Shown one piece after another: positions 48,026 through 58,408 of a stretch of DNA of 64,000 bases. The notes below the pieces were generated by a model. It saw only the letters and a list, made by a program, of their open reading frames with translations. It was not told the DNA's origin and ran no database searches. The DNA is from Tetramitus jugosus (Eukaryota; Heterolobosea; Eutetramitea; Acrasida; Vahlkampfiidae). Where the stretch lies: contig OW569379.1 of NCBI GenBank assembly GCA_937625935.1, positions 300,001-364,000 of the forward strand, given 5' to 3'. Positions within the stretch are counted from its first letter, which is position 1. Every line of letters begins with the position of its first letter. The translations under genes were made by a program, and so were the position numbers.

Positions 48026-51000
48026 TTAAATGACTGCTGAATACCGACGATTGTGGAATTTGACTCTAGGGCTCACAACAGACAAGTTGGAAAATGACAG
48101 CTCAAGATCGTGATCATTTTCTTCGGCTGAAGTTGGTAGCACGAGAATCTTGGGTGGCTTCACTGGTGTATCAAGTGGGTTTTGTCCCATTGATCCCTTG
48201 AATCCAAGTGCAATCTCAATGTCCATCAATGATCTCATCGTTGTTCGACTTAATTGAATGAAAGGACGTCGATCCTTCACATACTTTAAAGCTCTGGACA
48301 ATGACCATTCTTCATTTTTCATCAAGTATGCTACTACTAGAGCCACACTTCTGCCGACTCCCAAATGAGAATGAACCAATACTGTAGCAGCGTTCTTCTT
48401 TGCGGTTTCTAAACATTGACAGAACTCATCCAAATAAAGAGACAGTGTACTACTCCTCTCCATACGAATATTGTAGTAGGTGAAGCGGTCAGGATAGTAG
48501 TTGGGTGAATCAGGACTCAGATTGACAATATAATTAATATTGCAGCTACTCAAATCTCGCAAGTTCGAGCTGTTCCACTCACTACCCATATAAATGTTGT
48601 CCGTGATTTTCGATGGCGGTTCCATTTGGCCTACAATCTTGTCGATTTGAGAGTCGATTAACACCTTTTGTTCGGCAAGTTTTGTGGTAAATTCTTGTTG
48701 TAGCAGGAACTTAACCTTGTTAGTATCTACCCGATTCAAGTCAACTTGCTCTTTCAGTAACTCCCATAGCTTGATAACGACTTCATCATCTACACCAATA
48801 CCGAATGGTTGTTCTTCCGTCGAATGAGTAGAACCCAACATATTAGAGAGTTTGTTCCGAGCATTTTGGAAATTATTGCTGTATGACAAATGTGAATCGG
48901 GGGACATTGGTGAAAGTCCAGTGGAAGGACTTGCAGCATCCGCATGTCGATACACATTTTGAACACTAACATTCATTGAGCTTCTTTTGTTGACAAGTGC
49001 ACCTAGATAAGCCCGACTGGCCATTTGTACAGGCTTTACACCCTTTTCCTCAATGAGCGATGCCAATGATGGATTGAAAACAGAAAGCTCAGCCAGTGTT
49101 TGAAGAGCAAGAAATACGCTATCCTTTGAACTATGATTCACAAAATAAATCAACAAATCAAGTCCGCTGTGCTCAATAAACAAATCAATAACAGACTCGA
49201 TTCCATGAGTTACTATGATATGGAGAATGGAACATGTGTTGTGATGCAGAAGCCTATGGTATCGCTTTCCCTCTGATGTTTGTTTCGACAGATATTGAAT
49301 GATTCCTTCGTTCACAAACTTTTCAGCTATGGACGAATGGTGCATCACTGCAAATAAGATGCCTAGCACCTGGTCCTTTGGATAAGGGAACAAATGCTTA
49401 GAATCCAGCAGTGTTTGGAAGTGATAGAAATTGCCTGAATCCAGAAGAATGGTGATAAACTCAGGATTCACATCTCTCTTATCACCGCACCCAAAGGCCA
49501 GCTCATACATGGTCTGAATCACACGCTGAAGCACCTTTGACACATCTCTATCCAACTCTGCAAGATGAATCATGGCACAGAGTGAATGATAAATAGTCAT
49601 TCCATCCATCCTATAATGAGTCAAAAAGAAGTCCAATGTGGTCCAAACTGATTGATCAATCAAGAGTTGCCTATTGTTCGGGTCTCTGGACAGTTCCCTT
49701 ATTGTTCTTGACATGTATCGTGCTAAAAACCAGTCACAAGTCATCATTTCTTTCAATTTGTCCAACTCTGCAAGAATATTGTCAAATGTTGGTCGTAGCG
49801 TTTGATCATTGCTGGTGCACTGTCTTACGAGAGATGCTAATGGTGCGGGCCACCAAATGGGAATTGAAGGTTCATTCCTACGCAACAATGGCTCACGGAT
49901 CATATCAAATCCAACACTGTCAGCAATGGAGAAATTGATATTGGGATGTTCTCTCATATGGCACAGCTCAAACAGCATGACACCAAACGAAAATACATCA
50001 TATGTATAGTCAAAGTAAGCTTCACTGGACGATACCCCCATTCCCAGCACTTCAGGGGGCATATACAATATCGTGCCATACTTTGTTAGAGAGTCAATCT
50101 TCTCGTTCAAGTGCTTCGTAATACGAGAAATACCAAAATCAGACACCTTGATATTCATCTTTTCATCAACCAACAAGTTCAATGGCTTCAAATCCAAGTG
50201 CAAAATGGATCGATTGTGCAAATAGTTCATTCCGCAGCAAATATCGACCAACATTCGGAAGAAAATCCTGTCGTCTACCATTGTATCGCGCGAAAGCACC
50301 TCATACAAATTTCCTTGATCCATGTACTCTGTCACGAGACAAATCTCTTCATTGGTACACAGACCCATGAACAGCAGGACATTTGGATGACGCAGACTAG
50401 ACATGATTGCAGCTTCTTCCTTTAGCTTTCGTATCGTTTTCAACTTCATTTGCTCATCTTGCTCGATGGAAGAGCTGAGCTTGAGTCGCTTAATCGCCAC
50501 CTTCTTACCCCAGAGTTGACCCTTGTACACTTCGCCAAAGAATCCCTCTGCGAGCTTCTTTCCGAGCTTCAAGCTCGAATATTCAATCTGCCATGGCTCC
50601 GTTCTCTCTTCAATCAACAGTTCCTCCTCCAAATCATCATTGGACGACGCTCCTTCGTCTGTGCTGTTGCTCTCTAGCTCTCCACTTCCATTTCCGTAAA
50701 ATCGCATGGCGCCAAAACGGTTGCCTCTCGGAGTAATCTCGCTCTGCTGAAGAGCCGTTGTAAAATATTGAATTTGTTCAATGAAAAAATCTCTGCTGCA
50801 ATAATTGCTCTCGCTGACTTTCAAATGATCATACAATTGTTGAAGAGTATCATGTATCACCTTGCTCGCATACCTGTTGCTCGCATCAAGAGATTTGATG
50901 TGCGTGGAGGAGATGGGGCGGGCGAGTCTAGGCGATACGATTGTTGTTCTCGGTGATGTCTTTCTTTTGCTGCTGCTGTAGCTTCCACTGTTGCCCTTTG

Positions 51001-51172
51001 AACGGGAGGATGAGGAGGATGGAGTTTGTGGCGACGGAGACGAGGTGGACTCACTGTCTGACAGTGTGATTGTGGGTAGAGTGGGAAGAGCAGTGCGAAG
51101 AGGAAGTTTTACATTATTTTTTGTTATATTAGGACTGCTACTGGTCGATGACGATGAATCCGTTGTCGTCAT
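48026..51172 (-). CDS. TKL kinase fused to a dual-specificity pseudophosphatase
   Basis: A single exon from ATG 51172 encoding 1048 residues. The Ser-rich leader (1-90) is followed by a kinase domain at about 200-475, with GEVYKG, VAIKRLK, HLDLKPLN (Leu in place of the usual Arg in HRD), DFGIS and PPEVLG. The catalytic Asp and Lys are present. Residues 480-730 are helical and ARM-like (ILDSG..., LQTLAELSVF). A dual-specificity phosphatase domain lies at about 856-985 (ITDNIYMGSEWNSSN, then the catalytic loop). The catalytic loop reads HSHLGVGRS instead of HCxxGxxR, so the catalytic Cys is Ser (S935, codon TCT at 48368-48370). The phosphatase should therefore be inactive and may bind phosphosubstrates, like STYX. 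The kinase may phosphorylate the same partner. This is inferred. Confidence 0.92.
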   Translation of the reverse strand: MTTTDSSSSTSSSPNITKNNVKLPLRTALPTLPTITLSDSESTSSPSPQTPSSSSSRSKGNSGSYSSSKRKTSPRTTIVSPRLARPISSTHIKSLDASNRYASKVIHDTLQQLYDHLKVSESNYCSRDFFIEQIQYFTTALQQSEITPRGNRFGAMRFYGNGSGELESNSTDEGASSNDDLEEELLIEERTEPWQIEYSSLKLGKKLAEGFFGEVYKGQLWGKKVAIKRLKLSSSIEQDEQMKLKTIRKLKEEAAIMSSLRHPNVLLFMGLCTNEEICLVTEYMDQGNLYEVLSRDTMVDDRIFFRMLVDICCGMNYLHNRSILHLDLKPLNLLVDEKMNIKVSDFGISRITKHLNEKIDSLTKYGTILYMPPEVLGMGVSSSEAYFDYTYDVFSFGVMLFELCHMREHPNINFSIADSVGFDMIREPLLRRNEPSIPIWWPAPLASLVRQCTSNDQTLRPTFDNILAELDKLKEMMTCDWFLARYMSRTIRELSRDPNNRQLLIDQSVWTTLDFFLTHYRMDGMTIYHSLCAMIHLAELDRDVSKVLQRVIQTMYELAFGCGDKRDVNPEFITILLDSGNFYHFQTLLDSKHLFPYPKDQVLGILFAVMHHSSIAEKFVNEGIIQYLSKQTSEGKRYHRLLHHNTCSILHIIVTHGIESVIDLFIEHSGLDLLIYFVNHSSKDSVFLALQTLAELSVFNPSLASLIEEKGVKPVQMASRAYLGALVNKRSSMNVSVQNVYRHADAASPSTGLSPMSPDSHLSYSNNFQNARNKLSNMLGSTHSTEEQPFGIGVDDEVVIKLWELLKEQVDLNRVDTNKVKFLLQQEFTTKLAEQKVLIDSQIDKIVGQMEPPSKITDNIYMGSEWNSSNLRDLSSCNINYIVNLSPDSPNYYPDRFTYYNIRMERSSTLSLYLDEFCQCLETAKKNAATVLVHSHLGVGRSVALVVAYLMKNEEWSLSRALKYVKDRRPFIQLSRTTMRSLMDIEIALGFKGSMGQNPLDTPVKPPKILVLPTSAEENDHDLELSFSNLSVVSPRVKFHNRRYSAVI

Positions 51173-51472
51173 TGTTTGTTGTCGTTGTTTTTGGTCATGC
51201 AACTTCTCTCGGTCGAGTTTTTTTGTTCTGCCTTGGGTTTTTTACAGATACGTCAATTGTCACACGGGGAAATTGAAATCGGAAAAATCCCCTATGTCAA
51301 AAACCTTTCATTTATTGTTGCAATTTGGGTTGAATTTCAACTTCACGAAGCAGTTTTGAGGTGGTTGCCTTTGTACTTCGAGGTAAATCCTTTTGAGCTT
51401 GTCAAGAGCCCAAAGCGAGAGCACAATCTTGAGTTAATCCGTTGTCTTAAGTGGGTAACACCCACCTTATCA
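51173..51472. other. intergenic segment between WDR24 3' end and the TKL kinase gene
   Basis: 300 bp forming the presumed promoter of the kinase-pseudophosphatase gene. No further gene seen. Confidence 0.35.
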
Positions 51473-54400
51473 CTAATTCATTTTCTGAACCGAGTCAGCC
51501 TTCGTGCCACAAACAGGACAGTGACCATACTTCTTGAACCAGTTTATCATGTGATCCAAATGACCACCGTGACCACACTTCTGACACCAGAAGAATACAC
51601 CAAAAACAGGAAGATGACATATTGCACAAGTATTCGTCTTGCTTTTGCAATTCTCGCATATTGTACCCTTCTGAAGTACAGTGCCACACTTTCCACAGCT
51701 CGTTCGCACAGAAGTAGACTGTCGATTCATGTTGTTAATGAATGTTTCAGGAGATCCATTGATGACTTCATTTGCAAATGTGAATAGTTGAAGTCGATTC
51801 AATAATTCAATATAACTCAGGTACCATTCGTACACTCTTTGCTTGCTTTGTTTTGTCTTGTCTCCCAATACGGCTACGATGGCCACACAGGTCTGAGGGT
51901 CACCTTGTTCACTGTAAAAATCGAGCAAACTATTTACGACTTCCTCAAAGTTGAATTGAGAGGAATCCTTTGTGGATGCATCAGACTCATTAGTTTCATG
52001 GGCTCGAATATCGTTAATATCCGCTTCCATTGCCTCAATTGCGCTCATTGTCCTACTCTTAGCTTCAATACCATTTGTCTTTTCGATTTTCGAATTCGAA
52101 ACAAAGTGAAAAACTGGTGCTGATGGAAGATTTCGTTGTTGTACTTTGCTAGATGATGAATGCATGATATCTTGCATGTACTCACTCTGAGGCAGACGTT
52201 TCTTCACCTTTTCCATATCCGCAGCTTCTAGCATTGATTTAAAAGAGGAAGCAGCAGTCTCAAGCGATGACTGTACACTGTTGGAGTGCGATTGAACCGG
52301 AGAGGATGGTGTTCCTTGAATTAAATGAGAGGAGATGGGGGAGGAAAAAATGGATTCAAAAGTGCTGGATTCTCTACCCATTAGATGCATAGATCCTCCT
52401 CCATTATTAACGGGCATTGTAGGCGGCGATAGACCTGAAATATTGAATGGAACAGATGGAGGCATAAACGAATCGGGAGGAGTTTGTTCAAAGTAACCAG
52501 GGAAAGAATATATACCAATCGAGTTACTTGCTGAAGGATCCATATCATCGTCCTCTTCGTCAACTTGATCATCTTCATCATCTTCAGTTGCTGAGTCATC
52601 TAAACTATCAGAGTGATGGTATGTGTGCTCATCGTCGTAGGTAACATGTGGTGAATGGTCATTGACCCGTCCATTTTCCTTCTTTTTCGCTTGATTATGT
52701 GTATCTACATCTGCATATGCCGCTAACAAAAATTTCCACACTTTTTCAATGTGTAGCTTACCGATACTTGCTGCTACTCGTGCATTTTTCTCGCATTTTT
52801 CTTTTATGGTCCCGTGAAACAGTTGATACTGTTCAGCAAATGTGGTGATCGCAGCACTGTCTAATCCTGCTGGTGCAACATCTGTCTTTACATCTTCAAA
52901 CACCTGAATATCACCTCTAATTTTGCTCTCAGTATATTGGAATGGCGGTACAGGTTCAACCCCATTATTTTCTTGCACAATTTTGCAATATTGTTCATGT
53001 TGCTTTCTATCAATCCTATCAGAGATACAAGCAAGATCGTTGTGCACGTTCCATGCCAGGGCAGTCGTTTGTAGATCGGCCTTTGGATAGATAGCATCAG
53101 AAAGTGACTGAATCAGAATATTTCCGTCCTTGGAACAAGTGATCAATCTGTCTGGCGAGTCTTGATTCCATAACATGCCAGTAATCACTTCATCGTGACC
53201 CTTGAAAGTCAATAAGGGCACATACCGATTATTCAAACTCCACAAATGGGCTGCTGCATCCACCATATTCGCACAACTGATCAACTGATTTCTGTACTGG
53301 GGTCTCCACAGAACAGAAGCCACACTAGCAATCGTCTGAACGGTCGACACTGGTCGATTGCTAAACTCTTGCAAGTTCCATATCCGAATCATTCTGTCTC
53401 TACCTCCCGTAGCAATCATACTCTCTAATGAAGGATGCCAATCAAGTGTCAGTACGAGTCCATTGTGACCAGGCAAATTTCTACTGCATCTCTCTGGTTT
53501 TCTAATATCCCAGATCTGAGTGTCTCCACTTTCGAGTCCCGCAGCAAAAATATTCTTGTAACGAGGAGAGAACTTGACGCATCGAACCTCTCCGTTGCAC
53601 TGGAAACTAATGGCCGATTTGGGTGATCGAATGTCCCACATTTTCACAGTGCCATCTTGTGAACCACTGAGAAGATTGTTCTCTTCCAATGGTCTCCAAC
53701 AAATTGAATTGACTGTTCTCTTGTGCTCTTCAAATTGTCTCTCTAGAGATGTCGAAAAAATAATGGTCAGTTTTTTTGTTCGCTTCTTTACTTTAATCAC
53801 ATACAGAACCAACAAGAACAACACTGAACGGTCCTTGACGATTATATCACAACAAAAACATCAAAACAACATACCTAGTCGAACACTGTGCGATGAATGA
53901 ATATTCCACAAAATGACTTTTCCGTTCGTCGGTGCCGTAGCAATTAAATTTGAACACGATTGCATTGGATGCCACTTCAAATCCACCACTCCATAGTTCA
54001 TTCCCTTTTTGGCGACACGAATCGGAATGTGCAACTGAAATGTGTGATTTTCACTGTTGAGTTTCACAATGCGATACACGGTTCTTCCACCAACAGCAAT
54101 CAATGAACCATCTGGTGATGCACTCATGGCGTTCAATGGTCCTCCGATTTGTAACTTGTTTGAGTGCTGTTGTTGTTGTTGTAATGAAGATGATTGTCGT
54201 TGGTGACTACTCATCATACTCATTGTATCTGTATCGAAATCTGTGTCATGATCATGGTGGTGAGGATGATGATGATGAGAATGAGAATGATAATGAGAAT
54301 GAGAATGAGAATGACTACTACTGTTGTTGTTGTTGTTGTTGTTGTTATTATTAGATATGTTATGAATCGTGTTCACTGTTGATGATAAGGAGGCGGAAGA

Positions 54401-54559
54401 TGATAGTGAAGAAGTTGTTGTTGTTGTCATATTCGTAGTTTGATAGGAATGATCATCATTGCTGCTGTTATTGAGTGCTGAAATGGATGGTGAGAGTGAT
54501 AGGGGTGATGATGATGATGATGCCAATTGATGATTTTGATGAAAAAACTGTTGACTCAT
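51473..54559 (-). CDS. WDR24: WDR24, GATOR2/SEA complex subunit, two exons
   Basis: Join 54559-53875 and 53742-51473, giving 984 residues. The intron (132 bp, GTATGT ... CTCTAG) rejoins SVRL-ERQFEEHKRTVN. That run matches the EHKRTVN of WDR24. After a Ser/Asn/His-rich leader, WD40 repeats run from about 125 to 440, including KVILWNI, LLSGSQDGTVKMWDIR and GGRDRMIRIWNL. A Ser/Pro-rich disordered part follows. The C-terminal RING-type zinc module has repeated Cys pairs: CGKCGTV, CENC, CAICHLPV, WCQKCGHGGH, CPVCG. WDR24 is a catalytic-like RING subunit of GATOR2, which opposes GATOR1 at the lysosome or vacuole and helps activate TORC1 when amino acids are present. It is head to head with eIF4A-III. 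The leader of about 120 residues is longer than in human. Confidence 0.95.
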
Positions 54560-55047
54560 GATTTTTTTGTGCTACTATTGCTGCTGATATGTTGATAAGT
54601 GTGACGTACGACGACTATTCTCTATTATTAATGTTGAACGGTGGATAATGATTGATGGTAATAATGATAATGGTTGTGGTGGCGATGAGGATGAGGATAG
54701 GATATCAATGATATCATTTATTGCACGCTTGAATTATTTGACTGGTGATTGTTGTAGTTGTTGATTATTGTTGTTGTATATGTGTTGAGTAAGTCATGCA
54801 GAGTACTATCCAATCCAATTTCTCTTAATGTAGTATGCCTGGCACAGCGCTATCGATATGATGAATCACAAAAAAATGTCGAATGTTCTTCGTTTTTTGA
54901 TTTTTCTTCTTTCTCGGTTCCAACCAAGAAATCTCGCGAACGCCGCTCCGATCCCGCCATAATAAAACTGCGAACCGACATTCAATAAAACCACGAAAGC
55001 TTCACACCAAGTACAAGAACAAAAAACAACACAAGTAACAACTAGAA
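54560..55047. promoter_or_regulatory. divergent region between WDR24 and eIF4A-III
   Basis: 488 bp between head-to-head starts, rich in TGATG and TTG tracts. No clear TATA box seen. Confidence 0.4.
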
Positions 55048-56400
55048 ATGAGTCATCGACGACATCACCAGCAACATCGCTCCTCCAAACCCTCTTCATC
55101 TTCATCAAAACATCATCACAACTCTCGTGATGATTCTCCGAAATCAACCCATAACAACAACAACAACAATAATAGCAATGACAATAACAACGACTCATCG
55201 ACTACTACCACCACCTCTTCTCTCAAAAAAGTCATTACATCATTCGAAGACTTGAATCTCAAACCAGAGCTACTCAGAGGAGTATACGACTATGGCTTTG
55301 AAAAACCAAGTGCCATTCAACAACGTTCCATTGCTCCTATTCTGTCTGGTAGAGACGTTATTGCACAATCACAGAGTGGAACTGGTAAAACCGCCACTTT
55401 TAGCATGTCTGTTCTTCAATTGATCCAAACTGATAATCAACAACAACAACAGAGCAGTAGTTCATCATCATCTTCACGCACTCAAGCACTCGTATTGTCA
55501 CCTACGCGTGAACTTGCTCAACAGACACAACGTGTCATGAGTGCTCTCGGTGATTACATGAATGTCAATGTCTATGCATGTGTCGGTGGTAAAAAAGTGG
55601 GTGATGATATGAGAAAGTTGGAGAGTGGAGGAGTTCATGTGGTGAGTGGTACACCGGGTCGGGTCTATGACATGATTCAGAGAAAGTGTCTCGATACGAA
55701 ACATATTCGTATATTGGTGTTGGACGAGGCTGATGAAATTTTGGCTCAGGGCTTCAAGGAACAAATTTATCAAATTTATCGATTTTTGAAATCGGGTACG
55801 CAGATTGTTCTGGTGAGTGCGACGCTGTCACAAGAAGTGCTGGATATGGCGGAGCAGTTTATGACGAATCCGGTGCGTATTCTTGTCAAGAGAGACGAAT
55901 TGACACTCGAAGGCATCAAACAGTACTTTGTTGCGGTGGACAAGGAGGAGTGGAAGTTTGAAACGTTGTGCGATTTGTATGATACGCTCACGATTACGCA
56001 GGCAGTCATATTTTGTAACACGAGAAACAAGGTTGAGTGGTTAACAAAGAAGATGAGAGAGAATCATTTCACAGTGAGTATGATGCACGGTCAACAGCCT
56101 CAAAAGGAAAGAGAACAGATTATGAACGAGTTTAGAAGTGGAAATTCGAGAGTTTTGATCACAACTGATGTGTGGGCTCGTGGTATCGATGTCCAGCAAG
56201 TCAGTTTGGTGATCAATTATGATTTGCCAATGAATCGTGAAAACTATATTCATAGAATCGGTAGAAGTGGAAGATTTGGTCGAAAGGGTGTTGCAATTAA
56301 CTTTGTGACAGATAAGGATGTCGGCATTCTGCGGGACATTGAGCAACACTATTCGACGACTATTGACGAAATGCCGATGAATGTCGCTGATTTGCTCTAA
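55048..56400 (+). CDS. EIF4A3: eIF4A-III, DEAD-box helicase of the exon junction complex
   Basis: A single exon encoding 450 residues with a Ser/Asn/His-rich N-terminal extension of about 60 residues. Helicase motifs are in order: [13 protein letters not shown] (Q motif), SQSGTGKT (about 108-115), [20 protein letters not shown] (about 225), SATLS, then domain 2 with [23 protein letters not shown]-type sequence and [11 protein letters not shown]. The run [12 protein letters not shown] and the ending MPMNVADLL distinguish eIF4A-III from translation eIF4A-I/II. It binds RNA 20-24 nt upstream of exon junctions with MAGO, Y14 and Barentsz partners in animals and plants. A poly-Ser insert follows the ATP-binding motif, unlike most orthologues. 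It converges with the SPOUT1-type gene, their stops 16 bp apart. Confidence 0.97.
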   Translation: MSHRRHHQQHRSSKPSSSSSKHHHNSRDDSPKSTHNNNNNNNSNDNNNDSSTTTTTSSLKKVITSFEDLNLKPELLRGVYDYGFEKPSAIQQRSIAPILSGRDVIAQSQSGTGKTATFSMSVLQLIQTDNQQQQQSSSSSSSSRTQALVLSPTRELAQQTQRVMSALGDYMNVNVYACVGGKKVGDDMRKLESGGVHVVSGTPGRVYDMIQRKCLDTKHIRILVLDEADEILAQGFKEQIYQIYRFLKSGTQIVLVSATLSQEVLDMAEQFMTNPVRILVKRDELTLEGIKQYFVAVDKEEWKFETLCDLYDTLTITQAVIFCNTRNKVEWLTKKMRENHFTVSMMHGQQPQKEREQIMNEFRSGNSRVLITTDVWARGIDVQQVSLVINYDLPMNRENYIHRIGRSGRFGRKGVAINFVTDKDVGILRDIEQHYSTTIDEMPMNVADLL

Positions 56401-56416
56401 AATTGAAATAAAATGA

Positions 56417-57916
56417 TTATTCTTTTATGAAACCAAAAGAACGTGGACCTGTTGTTTCCAATGGAGCGACATTGTAGTCAATATGAGCTCTCAGTGCACC
56501 AAGAGTCAAACCAATTGCCTCCATGGACTGAATGGTTCTCACTCCTTGATGTGGCACCGGGTTGACAACCTTATCGACAAGTGTCACAGCATCTGTGCCA
56601 TAGACAATCTTCTTATCATTCTCAATGCACTTGTCCAGACCTTCAGGCCCTCCAAACACAACGAGCATGTGCTTGAAGCTAGGCAGTGAAAAATCTGGTT
56701 GATCCACATTGTGACCCGTGTTCAAATCACCAGTCGTCACTGTTAAATCATAACCTTCTTCATAACCACTGGCAGAGAAGACTTCGCTCAGACTATTTGC
56801 CATACGAACACCGTATCCCCAGTAGAGACCTTCGTTTTCTTTTGGACTCGATGAAGAAACAACCTTGCCCTTGTATTCAAACTTGTCTTCAGAGTACGTT
56901 TCAACAGTGACTCTCAAACCAGCGGGGATTCCTTCCTGTTCCAATCGAACCAACTTTTCCCGTCCAATATAGGCACAATCACCCTCGACAGTAATACCTT
57001 CTCTGTACGCATGTGGAAACTCTAATGGCAACAAGTGATAGGAACTCTCCAGAGAAGGCAAATCAAACTCATCACTCGAAAATAATCGTACATGAGGGAA
57101 CAACTTGGGTCGCAAGTAAATAGGAGTGTCCAAATAGTAGAGCATATTGGCCAAGAAGACATTGTGATCACAAACAATTCTCTTTCTAAACTGTTTCCTC
57201 TCAGTGCTGCTTGATTCATCTTGATTGTTGGTGGACTCACCTTGATGCTGATCACCATACTGTTCTTGTTCTTCTTCCTCATAGTACCCGTAGCCACCAT
57301 AGCCACCTTGCTCTCCTTCACCATAAGCTTCTTGTTCTTCTTCACCTTCAGTCAAACGTTTTCTTGGTGGTCTTGCCTTGACATTGGGCAAAAAGTTTTT
57401 CATGTCAAGCTCCTTTGCCTCTTCATTGTAAACAATGATTTCATCGACACGATACAGTGCCAATGTTCTTGCTATTTGTAAGCTAATGTGTGCCTTTAGC
57501 TCTTCACTTTGATCTCTCTTCAGGAGGGATCCAGGTATAGCTACAGACACTGTGTAATTTTGTCTCTTGTACACCTCACTTGGCTTTTGCTTCTTGTCGC
57601 TCAGAGTGGTTTGCGTAGATGGCTTGGCGGCATTTAGTTGAGAATCGCGCTTTCGTTTGGCGCGCAAAACTTTTTTTTGTCGCTTCTTTTTCTCCATTTC
57701 TTTTTTGCGCTCTTCATCGAGTCGTTCCTGTTCTTCTGGTGACAACTTTTTTTGTTTCTGGTTCTTCTTAGCATCGGATGATCTCAAAATTTCAGAATCA
57801 AGCTCTTGACGCTTCTGTTGCAGACGATATCCCTTTTTTGAGTTTTCATCGTCACTGCTTTCGTCATAAGTGGAGATGACACTCTCCAGTTTCATGCGTT
57901 TCGTTGCTCTAGGCAT
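56417..57916 (-). CDS. SPOUT1: SPOUT1/CENP-32-like RNA methyltransferase
   Basis: 499 residues from ATG 57916 (MPRATKRMK). Residues 1-110 are basic and Lys/Glu rich, likely helical and nucleolar (KKKRQKKVLRAKRKR). The SPOUT fold begins at about 115 (NYTVSVAIPGSLLKRDQSEELKAH, IARTLALYRVDEIIVYNEE). An acidic and Gly/Tyr-rich insert occurs at about 185-240. The C-terminal half has YLDTPIYLRPKLFP, GLYWGYGVRMANSLSEVF and GVRTIQSMEAIGLTLGAL, matching human C9orf114/SPOUT1. The TulA-like knot near LVVFGGPEGLDK should bind S-adenosylmethionine. In human cells the protein methylates 28S rRNA and supports centrosome integrity. The long open frame upstream of the chosen ATG is not like the family and was left out. 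Confidence 0.93.
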   Translation of the reverse strand: MPRATKRMKLESVISTYDESSDDENSKKGYRLQQKRQELDSEILRSSDAKKNQKQKKLSPEEQERLDEERKKEMEKKKRQKKVLRAKRKRDSQLNAAKPSTQTTLSDKKQKPSEVYKRQNYTVSVAIPGSLLKRDQSEELKAHISLQIARTLALYRVDEIIVYNEEAKELDMKNFLPNVKARPPRKRLTEGEEEQEAYGEGEQGGYGGYGYYEEEEQEQYGDQHQGESTNNQDESSSTERKQFRKRIVCDHNVFLANMLYYLDTPIYLRPKLFPHVRLFSSDEFDLPSLESSYHLLPLEFPHAYREGITVEGDCAYIGREKLVRLEQEGIPAGLRVTVETYSEDKFEYKGKVVSSSSPKENEGLYWGYGVRMANSLSEVFSASGYEEGYDLTVTTGDLNTGHNVDQPDFSLPSFKHMLVVFGGPEGLDKCIENDKKIVYGTDAVTLVDKVVNPVPHQGVRTIQSMEAIGLTLGALRAHIDYNVAPLETTGPRSFGFIKE

Positions 57917-58408
57917 GGTTGATATGGTATGTTGTTGGTGGTGGGTATTTGTTGGTGTTGGTTGTGAGTTTGTTTTTTGGTCCAAGCAAATTTTTGTTGG
58001 TGCATGTACTTGTTGAATGTTCAATGTGAAATGATCGGAGAAAAACAGGTGGAAAAGATGGAGATAGAGTGTTCGTTTATTTGTCATGCATGGTTGAGTT
58101 GTATGCAAATTTACTCTATTATTTTTCACATTGTGGACTGCATCATTCTTGGGGTAGAGCAGTTGAACTATTCTTGATGTGCACGCTTGTCCGAATTGAA
58201 TGAAAATGGATCTTGGGTTGCTTGACAAATTTGAATCATGCTTGCGCAGTTTGTTTGAAATCTATTCTGACGAAGGAATGCAAGTTAGTAATATTAAGGG
58301 GTTAGTGTACAATCAATAAAAATTCTTCGTTGTCAGTCTCGACGGTGGTTCCAATATCTTTGTCCTCTGTTGTTGTTCATACCGAATTATTTACAAAATA
58401 CCTTCTAC
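57917..58408. other. intergenic segment between CDC20 3' end and SPOUT1
   Basis: 492 bp with the leader of the SPOUT1 gene. The frame is open through much of it but not protein-like. No RNA gene was recognised. Confidence 0.4.

Noticed and set aside
57917-58228. 104-codon extension of SPOUT1
   Set aside because: Not conserved in the family, A/T-rich leader character, and the MPRATKRMK start fits better.
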